Assembly: GCF_900105175.1 (NCBI RefSeq)
Contig: NZ_LT629771.1
Coordinates: 6,468,622 to 6,532,621, forward strand
DNA length: 64,000 bases
Direction: 5' to 3'
From: Jiangella sp. DSM 45060
GTDB taxonomy: Bacteria > Actinomycetota > Actinomycetes > Jiangellales > Jiangellaceae
The notes beneath the pieces were generated by a model. The model saw only the letters and a program-made list of their open reading frames with translations. It did not search any database and was not told the DNA's origin. Positions within the stretch are counted from its first letter, which is position 1, and each line of letters starts with the position of its first letter. Shown here one piece after another: positions 42,077-51,562 of this stretch. Made by a program: the position numbers and the translations under genes.

Positions 42077-43213
42077 ATGACCTCGCTTCGCTACCAGTTG
42101 GGCGACACCGGTCCGGCGATCGCAGAGATCCGCTCCAAGCTCACGCAGCTCGGACTCCTCGACGACACCGCGCCCGGCCCCAGCACCTTCGACGAGGACG
42201 TCGCCCAGGCCGTACGCCAGTTCCAGCAGGAGCGCGGCCTCACGGCCACCGGCATCGTCGACGCCACGACGTACCGGGTGCTCGACGAAGCGCGCTGGCG
42301 GCTCGGCGACCGACTGCTGTCCTACGTGGTGGGCAACCCGCAGGCCGGCGACGACGTCATCGCGCTGCAGCGGCGGCTGTCCGAGCTGGGCTTCGACGTC
42401 GGCCGCGTCGACGGCGTGTTCGGCTCGCGCACCGGCGACGCCCTGCGCGAGTTCCAGCGCAACATCGGCCTGCCCGCCGACGGCACCTGCGGCCCCAGCA
42501 CGTTCAAGGCGCTCGGCCGGCTGGCGCCCATCGTCACCGGCGGGCGGCCCGAGAGCCTGCGCGCGGTCGAGGCGCTGCGTCAGGCCGGCAAGCGGCTGCC
42601 GGGCAAGGTCGTCGTCATCGACCCTGGTCACGGCGGTCCCGACCGCGGCCACCGCGCCAACGGTCTCGACGAGGCCGCCGTCGTCGAGGACCTCGCCGCC
42701 CGCATCGAGGGCCGGCTGACGGCCACCGGCGTCCAGACGTACCTCACCAGGGGCCCGGGCGCCGACGCGTCGCCGTCCGAGGCCGAGCGGGCGGCGTTCG
42801 CCAACGACTCCGGCGCCAACCTGCTGATCTCGCTGCACGTCGACTCGCACCCCAACCCCGACGCCGCGGGCGTCGCCACCTACTTCTACGGCAGCCGCGA
42901 GCCCGGCACCGCCAGCGCCATCGGCGAGCAGTTCGCCGGCCTGGTGCAGCGCGAGATCGTCGCCCGAACCGACCTCGTCGACTGCCGCGCGCACCCGAAG
43001 ACGTGGGACCTGCTGCGGCACACCCGCATGGCCGCGGTCCGGGTCGAGCTCGGCTACATCACCAACGACGGCGACGCCGCCCGGCTGGCCGATCCCGACT
43101 TCCGCGACGTCGTGGCCGAGGCCATCGTGGTCGCCATCCAGCGCGTCTACCTGCCGTCGGGCGAGGACGCCGCCACCGGCGCGCTGCGGTTCCACGACCT
43201 CGCCACGGGATGA
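42077..43213 (+). CDS. cwlM: CwlM-like N-acetylmuramoyl-L-alanine amidase-family protein
   Basis: The 378-residue protein has two peptidoglycan-binding domains (about residues 5-70 and 85-150) and an Amidase_3 domain (about 175-360) with the zinc ligands in place: VIDPGHGGPDRG, the Glu in LDEAAVVEDLA, SLHVDSH and the second Glu in RVELGYITND. There is no signal peptide, as in M. tuberculosis CwlM, a cytoplasmic activator of MurA that is phosphorylated by PknB. Synteny (cwlM just before the par genes) supports the assignment. The AGGAAGG site lies about 12 nt before ATG 42077. Confidence 0.85.
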   Translation: MTSLRYQLGDTGPAIAEIRSKLTQLGLLDDTAPGPSTFDEDVAQAVRQFQQERGLTATGIVDATTYRVLDEARWRLGDRLLSYVVGNPQAGDDVIALQRRLSELGFDVGRVDGVFGSRTGDALREFQRNIGLPADGTCGPSTFKALGRLAPIVTGGRPESLRAVEALRQAGKRLPGKVVVIDPGHGGPDRGHRANGLDEAAVVEDLAARIEGRLTATGVQTYLTRGPGADASPSEAERAAFANDSGANLLISLHVDSHPNPDAAGVATYFYGSREPGTASAIGEQFAGLVQREIVARTDLVDCRAHPKTWDLLRHTRMAAVRVELGYITNDGDAARLADPDFRDVVAEAIVVAIQRVYLPSGEDAATGALRFHDLATG

Positions 43214-43311
43214 CACGCCTGCTCACCCTGCGGAATTGGATTCGCGTACTCCCGCCGCGATGAGGCACAGTTGACCCTGTCTGTGTCGGTCCTGTCCCGG
43301 GAGGTGTGTGC

Positions 43312-44649
43312 GTGAGCCAGCAGTCCAGCCCGAACCGGAAGACCACCGACGCAGCAGCCGCCACCGGTTCACGTCTCGACTCATACGTCGACCGCTACGC
43401 CACCCGCACGCACGGCATGACCGCCTCCGAGGTGCGGTCGCTGTTCGCGGTGGCCTCCCGGCCCGAGGTGGTGTCGCTGGCCGGCGGCATGCCGAACATC
43501 TCCGGCCTGCCGCTCGACGTCGTCGGCTCGCTGGTCAGCGAGCTCGTCACCAAGCGCGGCATGACGGCGCTGCAGTACGGCTCCGGCCAGGGCGATCCCG
43601 TGCTGCGCGAGCAGATCTGCGACGTCATGCGTCCGGTCGGCATCGTGGCCCACCCCGACGACGTCACCGTCACGGTCGGCTCGCAGCAGGCGCTCGACCT
43701 CGTCACCCGCATCTTCATCGACCCTGGTGACGTCATCCTGGCCGAGGCGCCGTCCTACGTGGGCGCGCTCGGGACGTTCCGCTCCTACCAGGCGTCGGTC
43801 GTGCACGTCGAGATGGACGACCACGGCCTGGTGCCCGAGCGGCTGAGCGCGGCCATCGACGCCGTCCGAGCGGCGGGCAAGCGCATCAAGTTCCTGTACA
43901 CCATCCCGAGCTACCACAACCCCGCCGGCGTCACCATGACGGCCGAGCGGCGCACCCAGGTGCTCGAGATCTGCCGCCGGGCCGACGTCCTCATCATCGA
44001 GGACGACCCCTACGGCCTGCTCGGCTTCGACGGCGAGGTGCCGCGCGCCATCCGGGCCGACGACGCCGAACAGGTCGTCTACCTGGGCTCCTTCTCGAAG
44101 ACGTTCGCGCCGGGGCTGCGCGTCGGCTGGGCGCTCGCGCCGCACGCCGTCCGCGAGAAGCTGGTGCTCGCGGCCGAGAACAGCGTGCTCTGCCCGCCGG
44201 CGTTCAGCCAGCTCACGGTGTCCGAGTACCTCGCCGGCCACGACTGGATGGCGCAGGTCAAGGACTTCCGCGAGACCTACCGCGAGCGTCGCGACGCCAT
44301 GCTCGAGGCGCTCGACGACCTCATGCCGGCCGGCGCGCACTGGACCCACCCGTCCGGCGGGTTCTACGTGTGGCTCACCCTGCCCGACGGCATCGACGCC
44401 AAGGCCATGCTGCCGCGCGCCGTCACCAACCGGGTCGCCTACGTGCCCGGCACCGCGTTCTTTGCCGACGGTTTCGGCTCGCGCTCCATGCGGCTGTCGT
44501 ACTGTTACCCGACGCCTGAGCGCATCCGCGAGGGCGTGCGCCGGTTGGCGCAGGTCATCGAGCAGGAGATGGAACTGCGCGCCACGTTCGGGGCCTGGGG
44601 TGCCGCACAGCGGCCCGGCCTCGACGCACCGGCGCCAGACCAGAGTTGA
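43312..44649 (+). CDS. PLP-dependent aminotransferase, class I/II (MocR/LysN-like)
   Basis: The 445-residue enzyme has the fold-type I signature: LAGGMPNISGLPLD, the tripeptide region VGSQQALDL, YTIPSYHNPAGVTM, the Asp contact IIEDDPYGLLGF and the PLP lysine in YLGSFSKTFAPGLRVGW. It resembles 2-aminoadipate/valine-pyruvate type transaminases; the substrate cannot be told. GTG 43312 was chosen because GGGAGG lies 7 nt before it. It lies between cwlM and the D-Ala ligase-like gene, so an amino-acid role near wall synthesis is possible. Confidence 0.85.
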   Translation: MSQQSSPNRKTTDAAAATGSRLDSYVDRYATRTHGMTASEVRSLFAVASRPEVVSLAGGMPNISGLPLDVVGSLVSELVTKRGMTALQYGSGQGDPVLREQICDVMRPVGIVAHPDDVTVTVGSQQALDLVTRIFIDPGDVILAEAPSYVGALGTFRSYQASVVHVEMDDHGLVPERLSAAIDAVRAAGKRIKFLYTIPSYHNPAGVTMTAERRTQVLEICRRADVLIIEDDPYGLLGFDGEVPRAIRADDAEQVVYLGSFSKTFAPGLRVGWALAPHAVREKLVLAAENSVLCPPAFSQLTVSEYLAGHDWMAQVKDFRETYRERRDAMLEALDDLMPAGAHWTHPSGGFYVWLTLPDGIDAKAMLPRAVTNRVAYVPGTAFFADGFGSRSMRLSYCYPTPERIREGVRRLAQVIEQEMELRATFGAWGAAQRPGLDAPAPDQS

Positions 44650-44665
44650 GGGGTTTCGTTCCAGT

Positions 44666-45628
44666 ATGAGCGATCTGGGCCGCGTTCTCGTTCTCGCCGG
44701 CGGTCTCTCGCACGAGCGCGACGTGTCACTGCGTTCGGGCCGGCGGGTGGCCGAGGCGTTGCGTGAGGTGGGCCTCGACGTCGAACAGCGCGACGCCGAC
44801 GCCGACCTCCTCGCGTCACTGCGCCACGACGCGCCCGACGTCGTCTTCCCGCTGCTGCACGGCGTGTCCGGCGAGGACGGCGCCATCCAGGAGGTGCTGT
44901 CGCTGGCCGGGCTGCCCTACGTCGGCTCGGCGCCGACGGCCTGCCGGCTGGCCTTCGACAAGCCGGTGGCCAAGGCCATCGTGCGACGCGCCGGCATCGC
45001 CACGCCGACGTCGGCCGTGCTGTCGCAGTCGACCTTCCGCGAGCTGGGCGCCGGTGTGCTGCTCGACGCACTGGTGGCCCGGCTCGGGTTGCCGCTGGTC
45101 GTGAAGCCGGCACGGGGTGGTTCAGCGCTGGGCACCACGGTGGTGCGTTCGGCCGACGAGCTGCCCGCGGCCATGGTCGAGTGCTTCGCGTACGGCGAGC
45201 GCGCGCTGATCGAACGGTGGATCGACGGCACCGAGGTCGCGGTGTCCGTCGTCGACACCGGCGACGGCCCGAAGGCGCTGCCGGCGGTCGAGATCGTCCC
45301 CGAGTCCGGCACGTACGACTACCACGCCCGCTACACGGCCGGCGCCACGGAGTTCTTCGTCCCCGCCCGCCTCGACGACGCCGCGGAGACGGCTGTCGCC
45401 GAAGTGGCGGTGGCGGCGCACCAGACGCTCGGCCTCAGCGACCTGTCCCGCACCGACCTCATCGTCGACCACGACGGCGTCCCGTGGCTGCTGGACGTCA
45501 ACGTCGCGCCGGGCATGACGGAGACGTCGCTGCTGCCGCAGTCGGTGCAGGCGGCCGGGCTCGACCTCGGCGTTCTGGCGCGGGAGCTGCTGGCCGTGGC
45601 GGTGGACCGGCATCGGCTCGCTGGCTGA
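44666..45628 (+). CDS. D-alanine--D-alanine ligase-like ATP-grasp protein
   Basis: The 320-residue protein has the Ddl layout: LVLAGGLSHERDVSLRSG at the start, PLLHGVSGEDGAIQEVLSLA, the ATP-grasp lysine in LPLVVKPARGGSALGTTVV, and the metal site LLDVNVAPGMTETSLLPQS. Ddl joins two D-alanines for peptidoglycan. It may be the only or a second ligase of the organism. ATG 44666 lies 16 nt after the aminotransferase stop, so they are probably co-transcribed; both face parB. Confidence 0.8.
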   Translation: MSDLGRVLVLAGGLSHERDVSLRSGRRVAEALREVGLDVEQRDADADLLASLRHDAPDVVFPLLHGVSGEDGAIQEVLSLAGLPYVGSAPTACRLAFDKPVAKAIVRRAGIATPTSAVLSQSTFRELGAGVLLDALVARLGLPLVVKPARGGSALGTTVVRSADELPAAMVECFAYGERALIERWIDGTEVAVSVVDTGDGPKALPAVEIVPESGTYDYHARYTAGATEFFVPARLDDAAETAVAEVAVAAHQTLGLSDLSRTDLIVDHDGVPWLLDVNVAPGMTETSLLPQSVQAAGLDLGVLARELLAVAVDRHRLAG

Positions 45629-45640
45629 CCTTCTGGGTCC

Positions 45641-45734
45641 GGTCGGTGGGTGGGGCTGCCGTCTCCGCCCGCCTCGCTCGTTCCTCGCTCGGACGCCCGC
45701 AGCCTACCCCTGACGGCAGCCCCACCCACCGACC
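45641..45734. repeat. 23-bp perfect inverted repeat between ddl and parB
   Basis: The arm GGTCGGTGGGTGGGGCTGCC plus GTC (45641-45663) is exactly complementary to 45712-45734; the 48-nt loop contains the repeated CTCGCTCG. It lies between two convergent genes, so a bidirectional terminator is likely; a small mobile (REP/MITE-like) element is the alternative. Confidence 0.8.
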
Positions 45735-45761
45735 TGGCTCGTCTGTCGGCTTGCGGCCCTG

Positions 45762-46784
45762 TTACTCGGGCTCGGCGGCGTCTTTCACGTGCTTGGTCAT
45801 GCGGGGGTCGATGGTGCTGACGATGCGCTCGAGGTCGTCGATGCTGGCGAACTCGATGGTGACCTTGCCCTTGGAGCGGCCGAGGTCGACCTTCACGCGG
45901 GTGTCCAGCCGCTCGGAGAGCGCCGCCGCGATGTCGCCGAGCCGCGGCGCCACTGGACGGGAGCCGCGGCGGGCCCGCGTCTTGGGCGTCTCGGCGTCGT
46001 CCAGTGACACGATCTCTTCGACGGAGCGGACGCTGAGGCCCTCGGCGACGATCCGCTGGGCCAGCCGTTCCTGAGCGGCGCCGTCGCCGAGGCCGAGCAG
46101 CGCCCGGGCGTGGCCGGCGGACAGGATGCCGGCGGCGACGCGGCGCTGCACGAGCGGCGGCAGCTTGAGCAGCCGCAGCGTGTTGGAGATCTGCGGCCGG
46201 CTGCGCTTGATGCGCACCGCGAGCTCGTCGTGCGTGCAGCCGAAGTCGTCGAGCAGCTGCTGGTAGGCGGCCGCCTCTTCCAGCGGGTTCAGCTGGCTGC
46301 GATGCAGGTTCTCCAGCAGCGCGTCGCGCAACATGTCGTCATCGCGCGTGGTGCGGACGATCGCCGGGATGGTCGGGAAGCCGGCCTCCTTGGTCGCCCG
46401 CCACCGCCGCTCGCCCATCACGAGCTCGTAGCGGCCGGACTCCAGCTGCCGGACGACGATCGGCTGCAGTAGGCCGACCTCCTGGATGGACGACACCAGC
46501 TCGGCCAGCGCGTCCTCGTCGAAGACCTGCCGCGGCTGCCGGAGGTTCGGCACGATGGAGTCGACCGGGATCTCGGCGAACGTCGCGCCGTCGACCGGCA
46601 GCAGCTCGTCGTCGTCCGGCTCCGTTTCACGTGAAACGTGCGCCGCCGAGCCGTTCGGCGCCGGGCCACCGCCCAGGACGAAGGCGTCGACCGGCGACTT
46701 GCGCAGCGCGTCGCCGTTCGTCGGCTCCCCCGTCGGGATCAGGGCGCCGAGACCGCGCCCCAACCCCCGCCTCTTCTCAGCCAT
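45762..46784 (-). CDS. parB: chromosome-partitioning protein ParB
   Basis: The 340-residue protein starts with [17 protein letters not shown] (the ParA-interacting region), has the ParB/Srx CTPase domain ([27 protein letters not shown]), the HTH ([20 protein letters not shown]) and a C-terminal dimerisation region. It binds parS and spreads with CTP to load SMC and drive ParA. ATG 46784 overlaps parA by 8 bp. The gene itself contains a parS site. The start motif and length are typical. Confidence 0.95.
   Translation of the reverse strand: MAEKRRGLGRGLGALIPTGEPTNGDALRKSPVDAFVLGGGPAPNGSAAHVSRETEPDDDELLPVDGATFAEIPVDSIVPNLRQPRQVFDEDALAELVSSIQEVGLLQPIVVRQLESGRYELVMGERRWRATKEAGFPTIPAIVRTTRDDDMLRDALLENLHRSQLNPLEEAAAYQQLLDDFGCTHDELAVRIKRSRPQISNTLRLLKLPPLVQRRVAAGILSAGHARALLGLGDGAAQERLAQRIVAEGLSVRSVEEIVSLDDAETPKTRARRGSRPVAPRLGDIAAALSERLDTRVKVDLGRSKGKVTIEFASIDDLERIVSTIDPRMTKHVKDAAEPE
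46623..46638. promoter_or_regulatory. parS site inside parB
   Basis: CGTTTCACGTGAAACG is a perfect 16-bp palindrome equal to the parS core GTTTCACGTGAAAC. It encodes HVSRET in ParB. Confidence 0.9.
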
Positions 46785-47934
46785 GTGTCGTCTCCCCATG
46801 TGTACTGCCCGATGCTCCCCGCTCGGCGATCTCGCGCGCGGCTTCCAGATACGACAGCGCGCCACTGGAGGCGGCGTCGTACGTCATCACGGTCTGGCCG
46901 TAGCTCGGCGCCTCGCTGATGCGCACCGAGCGCGGAATCGCCGTCTTCAGCACGGTGTCGCCGAAGTGCCGGCGGACCTCGTCTGCCACCTGCGCGGCCA
47001 GTCGCGTGCGGCCGTCGTACATGGTGAGCAGGATCGTCGAGACCGCGAGATCGCGGTTGAGGTGGGCCCGCACCATGTCGATGTTCTTGAGCAGCTGGCT
47101 CAGGCCCTCGAGCGCGTAGTACTCGCACTGGATCGGGATCAGCACTTCGTCGCCGCCGACGAGCGCGTTGACCGTGAGCAGGCCCAGCGACGGCGGGCAG
47201 TCGATGAAGACGTAGTCGTACTCGACGCCGGGCTCCTGCAGGTGCTGATCGAGCGACTTCCGCATGCGCGACTCGCGCGCGACCATCGACACCAGCTCGA
47301 TCTCGGCGCCGGCGAGGTCGATGGTGGCGGGCACGCACCACAGGCCGTCGATCTCCTCGACCTTCTGCACGACCTCGCCGACCGGCGTCTCCTCAACCAT
47401 GACGTCGTAGATGCTGGGGATCTCGGCATGGTGGTCGATGCCGAGGGCGGTCGACGCGTTGCCCTGGGGGTCGAGGTCGATCACCAGCACGCGCAGGCCG
47501 CTGACCGCGAGCGCGGCGGCGAGGTTCACCGTGGTGGTGGTCTTGCCCACCCCGCCCTTCTGGTTGGCGACGACCATGATGCGCGTCTGGTCGGGCTTCG
47601 GCATCGGCGCGGTGCGCCGGCCCACCGCCATCAGTGCGACGGCGGCCTCACGGGCGATCGGGGTGTCCAGGTCGGCCAGCGAGCCGGACATCGCGAAGTC
47701 CGCGAGGTCGGCCGTCGAACGTACGTGGGTGCTCGCGGCCGGTTCGGCCGGTCGGTCGCCCGCATTCACCGAAATCTCACGCTCCAGGTTCGACGGTCCG
47801 CCCGCCGGATCAATGGTCCCACTGATGAGCGGCCAGCCGTTGGGCGACCGCCGTTCCCCCGTAGCGCTCTCGATTGCGACGACCCCACCGACTACGGGCC
47901 ACCCCAGGCCCGCCACGACGGTGGCATCGGTCAT
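46777..47934 (-). CDS. parA: chromosome-partitioning ATPase ParA
   Basis: The 385-residue protein has a long variable N-terminus (about 115 residues) and a ParA domain: [52 protein letters not shown] and [16 protein letters not shown]. It segregates origins with ParB. ATG 47934 is preceded by GGAGGACG and overlaps the rsmG stop (ATGA). The N-terminal extension is longer than in many ParA proteins; an internal start in it is possible, but this site is strong. Confidence 0.95.
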   Translation of the reverse strand: MTDATVVAGLGWPVVGGVVAIESATGERRSPNGWPLISGTIDPAGGPSNLEREISVNAGDRPAEPAASTHVRSTADLADFAMSGSLADLDTPIAREAAVALMAVGRRTAPMPKPDQTRIMVVANQKGGVGKTTTTVNLAAALAVSGLRVLVIDLDPQGNASTALGIDHHAEIPSIYDVMVEETPVGEVVQKVEEIDGLWCVPATIDLAGAEIELVSMVARESRMRKSLDQHLQEPGVEYDYVFIDCPPSLGLLTVNALVGGDEVLIPIQCEYYALEGLSQLLKNIDMVRAHLNRDLAVSTILLTMYDGRTRLAAQVADEVRRHFGDTVLKTAIPRSVRISEAPSYGQTVMTYDAASSGALSYLEAAREIAERGASGSTHGETTHG

Positions 47935-48665
47935 CTCTTCGTCCTCCGTTGTCGTGCACCGTGCTTCGGCGCCGTCCCCGTGCGGCCGGCGACCACGACG
48001 GCGACCCGTGTGGCCGGGTCGACCACACCGGCGCCGACTTCCTCAACTCTCCACGACGCCGCGCCCATTCTCGCCAATGACGCGGCGGAATCGTGCAACT
48101 CTTCAGAAACCGACTGTCCCTTGAGCGCCAGCAGCACCCCGCCGGGACGCAGCAGCGGCAGCGTCCAGCCCGCCAGCCGGTCCATCGGCGCGACCGCGCG
48201 CGCCGTCACCACGTCGAACCGGGCGCCCGGCTGGACGTCCTCGGCCCGCGACCGCAGGACGGTCACGCCGTCGAGCCCGAGCGACTCCACCGTCTCGGCG
48301 AGGAACTCGCTGCGCCGCAGGAGCGGCTCGATCAGGACCACCTCGAGATCGGGCCGGGCGATCGCCAGGGGTATACCCGGCAGGCCGGCACCGGAACCCA
48401 CGTCCGCGACGGTCCGGCCGTCGTCGATCAGGTCCGCCACGACGGCAGAGTTCAGAATGTGCCGGTCCCAGATCCGCGGGACCTCCCGCGGCCCCAGCAG
48501 GCCGCGCTCGATGCCGGGGCCGGCGAGCCGCGCGGCGTACGCCGCCGCCAGCTCCAGCCGGTCCCCGAACACGACGGAGGCCGAGTCCGGCACGGCGAGA
48601 ACGTCGTCCAAGACTCGGCCTCCTGAGAATGTCAGCGATGTGGTTTCACGTGAAACGTGGACCAC
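47931..48665 (-). CDS. rsmG: 16S rRNA (guanine527-N7)-methyltransferase RsmG
   Basis: The 244-residue enzyme methylates G527 of 16S rRNA with SAM. It has the family features [16 protein letters not shown], the SAM loop [31 protein letters not shown] and [14 protein letters not shown]. The start GTG 48665 shares one base with the jag stop; the second parS site forms codons 4-8 (VSRET), as in several actinobacteria. Loss of this enzyme gives low-level streptomycin resistance in relatives. Confidence 0.93.
   Translation of the reverse strand: MVHVSRETTSLTFSGGRVLDDVLAVPDSASVVFGDRLELAAAYAARLAGPGIERGLLGPREVPRIWDRHILNSAVVADLIDDGRTVADVGSGAGLPGIPLAIARPDLEVVLIEPLLRRSEFLAETVESLGLDGVTVLRSRAEDVQPGARFDVVTARAVAPMDRLAGWTLPLLRPGGVLLALKGQSVSEELHDSAASLARMGAASWRVEEVGAGVVDPATRVAVVVAGRTGTAPKHGARQRRTKR
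48642..48657. promoter_or_regulatory. parS site at the start of rsmG
   Basis: GGTTTCACGTGAAACG contains the perfect 14-bp parS palindrome GTTTCACGTGAAAC at 48643-48656. Confidence 0.9.
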
Positions 48666-49186
48666 TAACCGGGCATCACCACGACGTAGCGCCGGGGCTC
48701 CTCGCCCTCGGACTCACTGCGCAGCCCCGCCTCGGCGACCGCGTCGTGGACGACCTTGCGCTCGAACGGCGACATGGCGCCCAGCGACTCGGGCTCGCCC
48801 GACGTGCGGACCGCCTCGATGACCCGCTTGGCGAGTTCCAGCACCTCGGCCCGCCGGTTGGCCCGGAAGCCGCCGACGTCCAGCATCAGCCGGCTGCGCT
48901 CGCCGGTCTCGCGAACCACGGCGAGGCGCGTCAGCTCCTGCAGCGCCTCGAGCACCTTGCCGTTGTCGCCCACCAGGGCGTCGAGACCGTCACCGATGAT
49001 CGAGACGACCGCACGGTCGCCCTCGACGTCCATGTCGATGTCGCCGTCGAGGTCGGCGATGTCGAGCAGTTCCTCCAAGTAGTCCGCCGCGATGTCGCCC
49101 TCGCGCTCGAGCCGCTTCGCCAGCGGCTCGCCGGCCTCGCTCTCTCGTTCCTGCGCCGCATCGAGTTCCGTGCCAGCGTCGCTCAC
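48665..49186 (-). CDS. jag: Jag/KhpB RNA-binding protein (KH and R3H domains)
   Basis: The 173-residue protein has a KH domain ([34 protein letters not shown]) and an R3H domain ([17 protein letters not shown], then [15 protein letters not shown]). KhpB homologues bind RNA together with KhpA and influence cell elongation. The acidic N-terminus replaces the Jag_N domain found in firmicutes. GTG 49186 is preceded by AAGGAG. It lies between yidC and rsmG as in mycobacteria. Confidence 0.9.
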   Translation of the reverse strand: MSDAGTELDAAQERESEAGEPLAKRLEREGDIAADYLEELLDIADLDGDIDMDVEGDRAVVSIIGDGLDALVGDNGKVLEALQELTRLAVVRETGERSRLMLDVGGFRANRRAEVLELAKRVIEAVRTSGEPESLGAMSPFERKVVHDAVAEAGLRSESEGEEPRRYVVVMPG

Positions 49187-49264
49187 CGTCGACTCCTTCT
49201 ACGTTCGTTGTGGGGCGGGTCTGCTGCCCGCCGAGCCCTGCCGCCGTGCGGTCGTCGCCGCCGG

Positions 49265-50191
49265 CTACTTCTTCTTGCGCTGCGAGCGCGTCGTCTTCTT
49301 CGGCTGCCGCCGAACCACCTCGGTCTGTTCCGGCTCCGCCGGCGTCCCGGTGTCGGGCGTGGGCAGTTCGACGCCCTTCTTCCGGGCCTTCTCCTCCAGG
49401 CGGCGCTGGTGCGCCTTCTCGGCCTCGGTGCCGGGCGCCGGCATCCGGCGGATGACGTACAGCTGCTGGCCCATGGTCCAGAAGTTCGACGTCAGCCAGT
49501 ACAGGACGGTGCCCAGCGGGAAGTAGACGCCGGAGAACGCGAAGACCAGCGGCAGCACGTACAGCAGGATCTTCTGCTGCTGCGCGAACGGGCCCTCCAG
49601 GGCCTCCTTCGGCATGTTCTTCCGCATGATCTGGCGCTGCGTGATGAACTGCGTGACCACCATCAGCACGACCATGACGGCGGCGATGATCTTGGTGTTG
49701 ATGTTGTCAGAGCTGATGAACGAGTCGGCCAGCCGCGCGCCGAAGATCTCCGCCCGTCCCGCCGACTCGAACAGGTCCGGCTGGCTGGTGAACGCGCCCC
49801 GCTCGTGCCCCTTCGCGATGCCGTCGAGCACCCGGAACAGCGCGAACAGGAACGGCGCCTGGAGCAGGATGGGCAGGCAGGACGCGAACGGGTTGGTGCC
49901 CGTGTCCTTGTACAGCTTCATCATTTCCTGCTGCAGGCGTTCACGGTCGCCCTTGTACTTCTTCTGCAGCTCGCGCAGCTGGGGCTGGAGGATCTGCATC
50001 TTCCGCTGCGACTTGATCTGCCGCACGAACAGCGGGATCAGCAGGATGCGGATGACCACCACGAGGCCGATGATCGACAGCGCCCAGTTCACGCCGTCGT
50101 GATTGATGCCGATCAGCTCTGAGAACAGCCAGTGCCAGCCGATCATGATCCAGCTGACCAGGTAGTACAACGGCGCGAGGATGGTATCCAC
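49265..50191 (-). CDS. yidC: membrane protein insertase YidC
   Basis: The 308-residue protein has the short actinobacterial YidC core: a first helix (about 3-22), WALSIIGLVVVIRILLIPLF with the conserved groove Arg, the cytoplasmic coiled loop SQRKMQILQPQLRELQKKYK, NPFASCLPILLQAPFLFALF, and two more helices, ending in a basic KKTTRSQRKKK tail that contacts ribosomes. There is no periplasmic P1 domain, as usual in Gram-positives. GTG 50191 is the only start giving the family N-terminus. yidD is 7 nt upstream. Confidence 0.92.
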   Translation of the reverse strand: MDTILAPLYYLVSWIMIGWHWLFSELIGINHDGVNWALSIIGLVVVIRILLIPLFVRQIKSQRKMQILQPQLRELQKKYKGDRERLQQEMMKLYKDTGTNPFASCLPILLQAPFLFALFRVLDGIAKGHERGAFTSQPDLFESAGRAEIFGARLADSFISSDNINTKIIAAVMVVLMVVTQFITQRQIMRKNMPKEALEGPFAQQQKILLYVLPLVFAFSGVYFPLGTVLYWLTSNFWTMGQQLYVIRRMPAPGTEAEKAHQRRLEEKARKKGVELPTPDTGTPAEPEQTEVVRRQPKKTTRSQRKKK

Positions 50192-50198
50192 GGGTGTA

Positions 50199-50546
50199 TC
50201 AGACTCCTCGGAGTGAGGTCGGTGCGGCGGGCGGCAGGTCCGTCCGCGCCGCGGAAGCTTCATGCGACGGAGCCGCGTGCGGCTCGTCGTCGCCGTCAGT
50301 CCCGGCCGCCCGGCCCCACCAGCGGTAGTTCTCGCGCGTGGGGACGAGGTCGACGCCGCCGGCGCACCAAGGGTGGCAGCGGCCGAGCCGACGCAGGGCC
50401 AGCCAGCTTCCGCGCAGGGCACCGTGCCGCTCCACCGAGCTCAAGGCGTACGCCGAGCAAGACGGGTAGTAGCGGCAGGTCTGCCCGTACAGCGGGCTGA
50501 TGACGAGTCGGTAGCCCTTGAGGAGGGCGACCAGGATGGTCTTCAT
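50199..50546 (-). CDS. yidD: membrane protein insertion efficiency factor YidD
   Basis: The 115-residue protein has the small YidD domain (residues 1-75) with the three-cysteine pattern [19 protein letters not shown] and [15 protein letters not shown], followed by a 40-residue polar tail not usual in the family. YidD helps YidC-dependent insertion. The ATG overlaps the rnpA stop (ATGA). Confidence 0.92.
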   Translation of the reverse strand: MKTILVALLKGYRLVISPLYGQTCRYYPSCSAYALSSVERHGALRGSWLALRRLGRCHPWCAGGVDLVPTRENYRWWGRAAGTDGDDEPHAAPSHEASAARTDLPPAAPTSLRGV

Positions 50547-50914
50547 CGCCGTTGCTCCGCTCGGGTGACGGCGCGGTCGATGGCCGCGTCGAGCTCACGC
50601 GCGAGGGCGGAACTGGGAGCGCCGGCGATGCCGGGCAGCGCCCGGACCACGAGCTTGGAACCGGAGGGGAGACGGTCGACCCGCTCGGCGAGGAGATGAC
50701 GCAGCCGGCGTCGTACCGTGTTGCGCACCACTGCACCCCCAACCGTGCGTCCGACGACCAGACCCACCGACGATGCGCCGGCACCCGCGACGTCACCGGA
50801 CTCGCCGGCGGGCAACAGATGCACGACCATGGTCGGCCGTCCGACACGAACCCCACGGCGCACGATCACCCGGAAGTCGGCCGAGCGCCGCAGGCGGTGC
50901 TCGGCCTTCAGCAC
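50543..50914 (-). CDS. rnpA: ribonuclease P protein component
   Basis: The 123-residue basic protein has the RnpA signature in [20 protein letters not shown] (the RNR motif) and begins with [13 protein letters not shown]. It is the protein subunit of RNase P, which matures tRNA 5' ends. GTG 50914 gives the family N-terminus. It follows rpmH by 37 nt, the classical rpmH-rnpA operon. Confidence 0.9.
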   Translation of the reverse strand: MLKAEHRLRRSADFRVIVRRGVRVGRPTMVVHLLPAGESGDVAGAGASSVGLVVGRTVGGAVVRNTVRRRLRHLLAERVDRLPSGSKLVVRALPGIAGAPSSALARELDAAIDRAVTRAEQRR

Positions 50915-50951
50915 CTCGGATCGTCGAGCGAGCGCAAGCGTGCCAGCCGGA

Positions 50952-51089
50952 TCAGGCGGACAGCTTGGCACGGCCCTTGCTGCGGCGGGCGGCGAGGATG
51001 GCACGGCCGGCACGCGTACGCATGCGCAGCCGGAAGCCGTGAGTCTTCGCACGACGGCGGGTGTTCGGCTGGAAGGTGCGCTTGACCAC
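50952..51089 (-). CDS. rpmH: 50S ribosomal protein L34
   Basis: The 45-residue protein reads [18 protein letters not shown] near its start and GRAKLSA at its end, typical of actinobacterial L34. The GTG start is preceded by AGGAG at 8 nt. It is divergent from dnaA. Confidence 0.95.
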   Translation of the reverse strand: MVKRTFQPNTRRRAKTHGFRLRMRTRAGRAILAARRSKGRAKLSA

Positions 51090-51562
51090 GTCCGGGCTCC
51101 TGTGTCGATCGATGAGAGATGTGCGTGCTTCGGGGTGCCGTGCGGGATCCGATCATCCCCGGGAAGTTCAGGCCCGGGCATGACAAAAGGAGCCCTCGTC
51201 GGACCGATTTACGGTACGCGGTGGCGACGCTTCAGGTCAAACTCGCGACCCGCTGCCACGTGCACGGCGACAACCGTTCATCATGGCACTGAATGACAGC
51301 CCGGAACCGGCAACGACACGCCGGCATCTGGGGGCAACCTGTGGACATCAGTTGAAGCGCTGGCCGCATGTTGTTAGCGTCACGTGCTCCAGCACGCTGT
51401 CCGCTCTGTACCGCACCACGGTATCGGAGCCGCGTTCTCGCAGGTCACAATGGAGCGGATGGAGACAAAACCGCACGTGTCGACACCCTCCACACCCTGT
51501 GGACGACCGTGTGGACAACACGACGGGGTGGCCAGCCAGTTGCCGCCAGTTTGGAGTGAACT
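51090..51562. other. rpmH-dnaA intergenic region with DnaA boxes
   Basis: It holds the divergent promoters of rpmH and dnaA, which I could not place with confidence. DnaA-box-like sequences lie at 51340-51348 (TGTGGACAT), 51498-51506 (TGTGGACGA) and 51510-51518 (TGTGGACAA). The last two, 45-65 nt before the dnaA start, suggest autoregulation. Confidence 0.65.
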
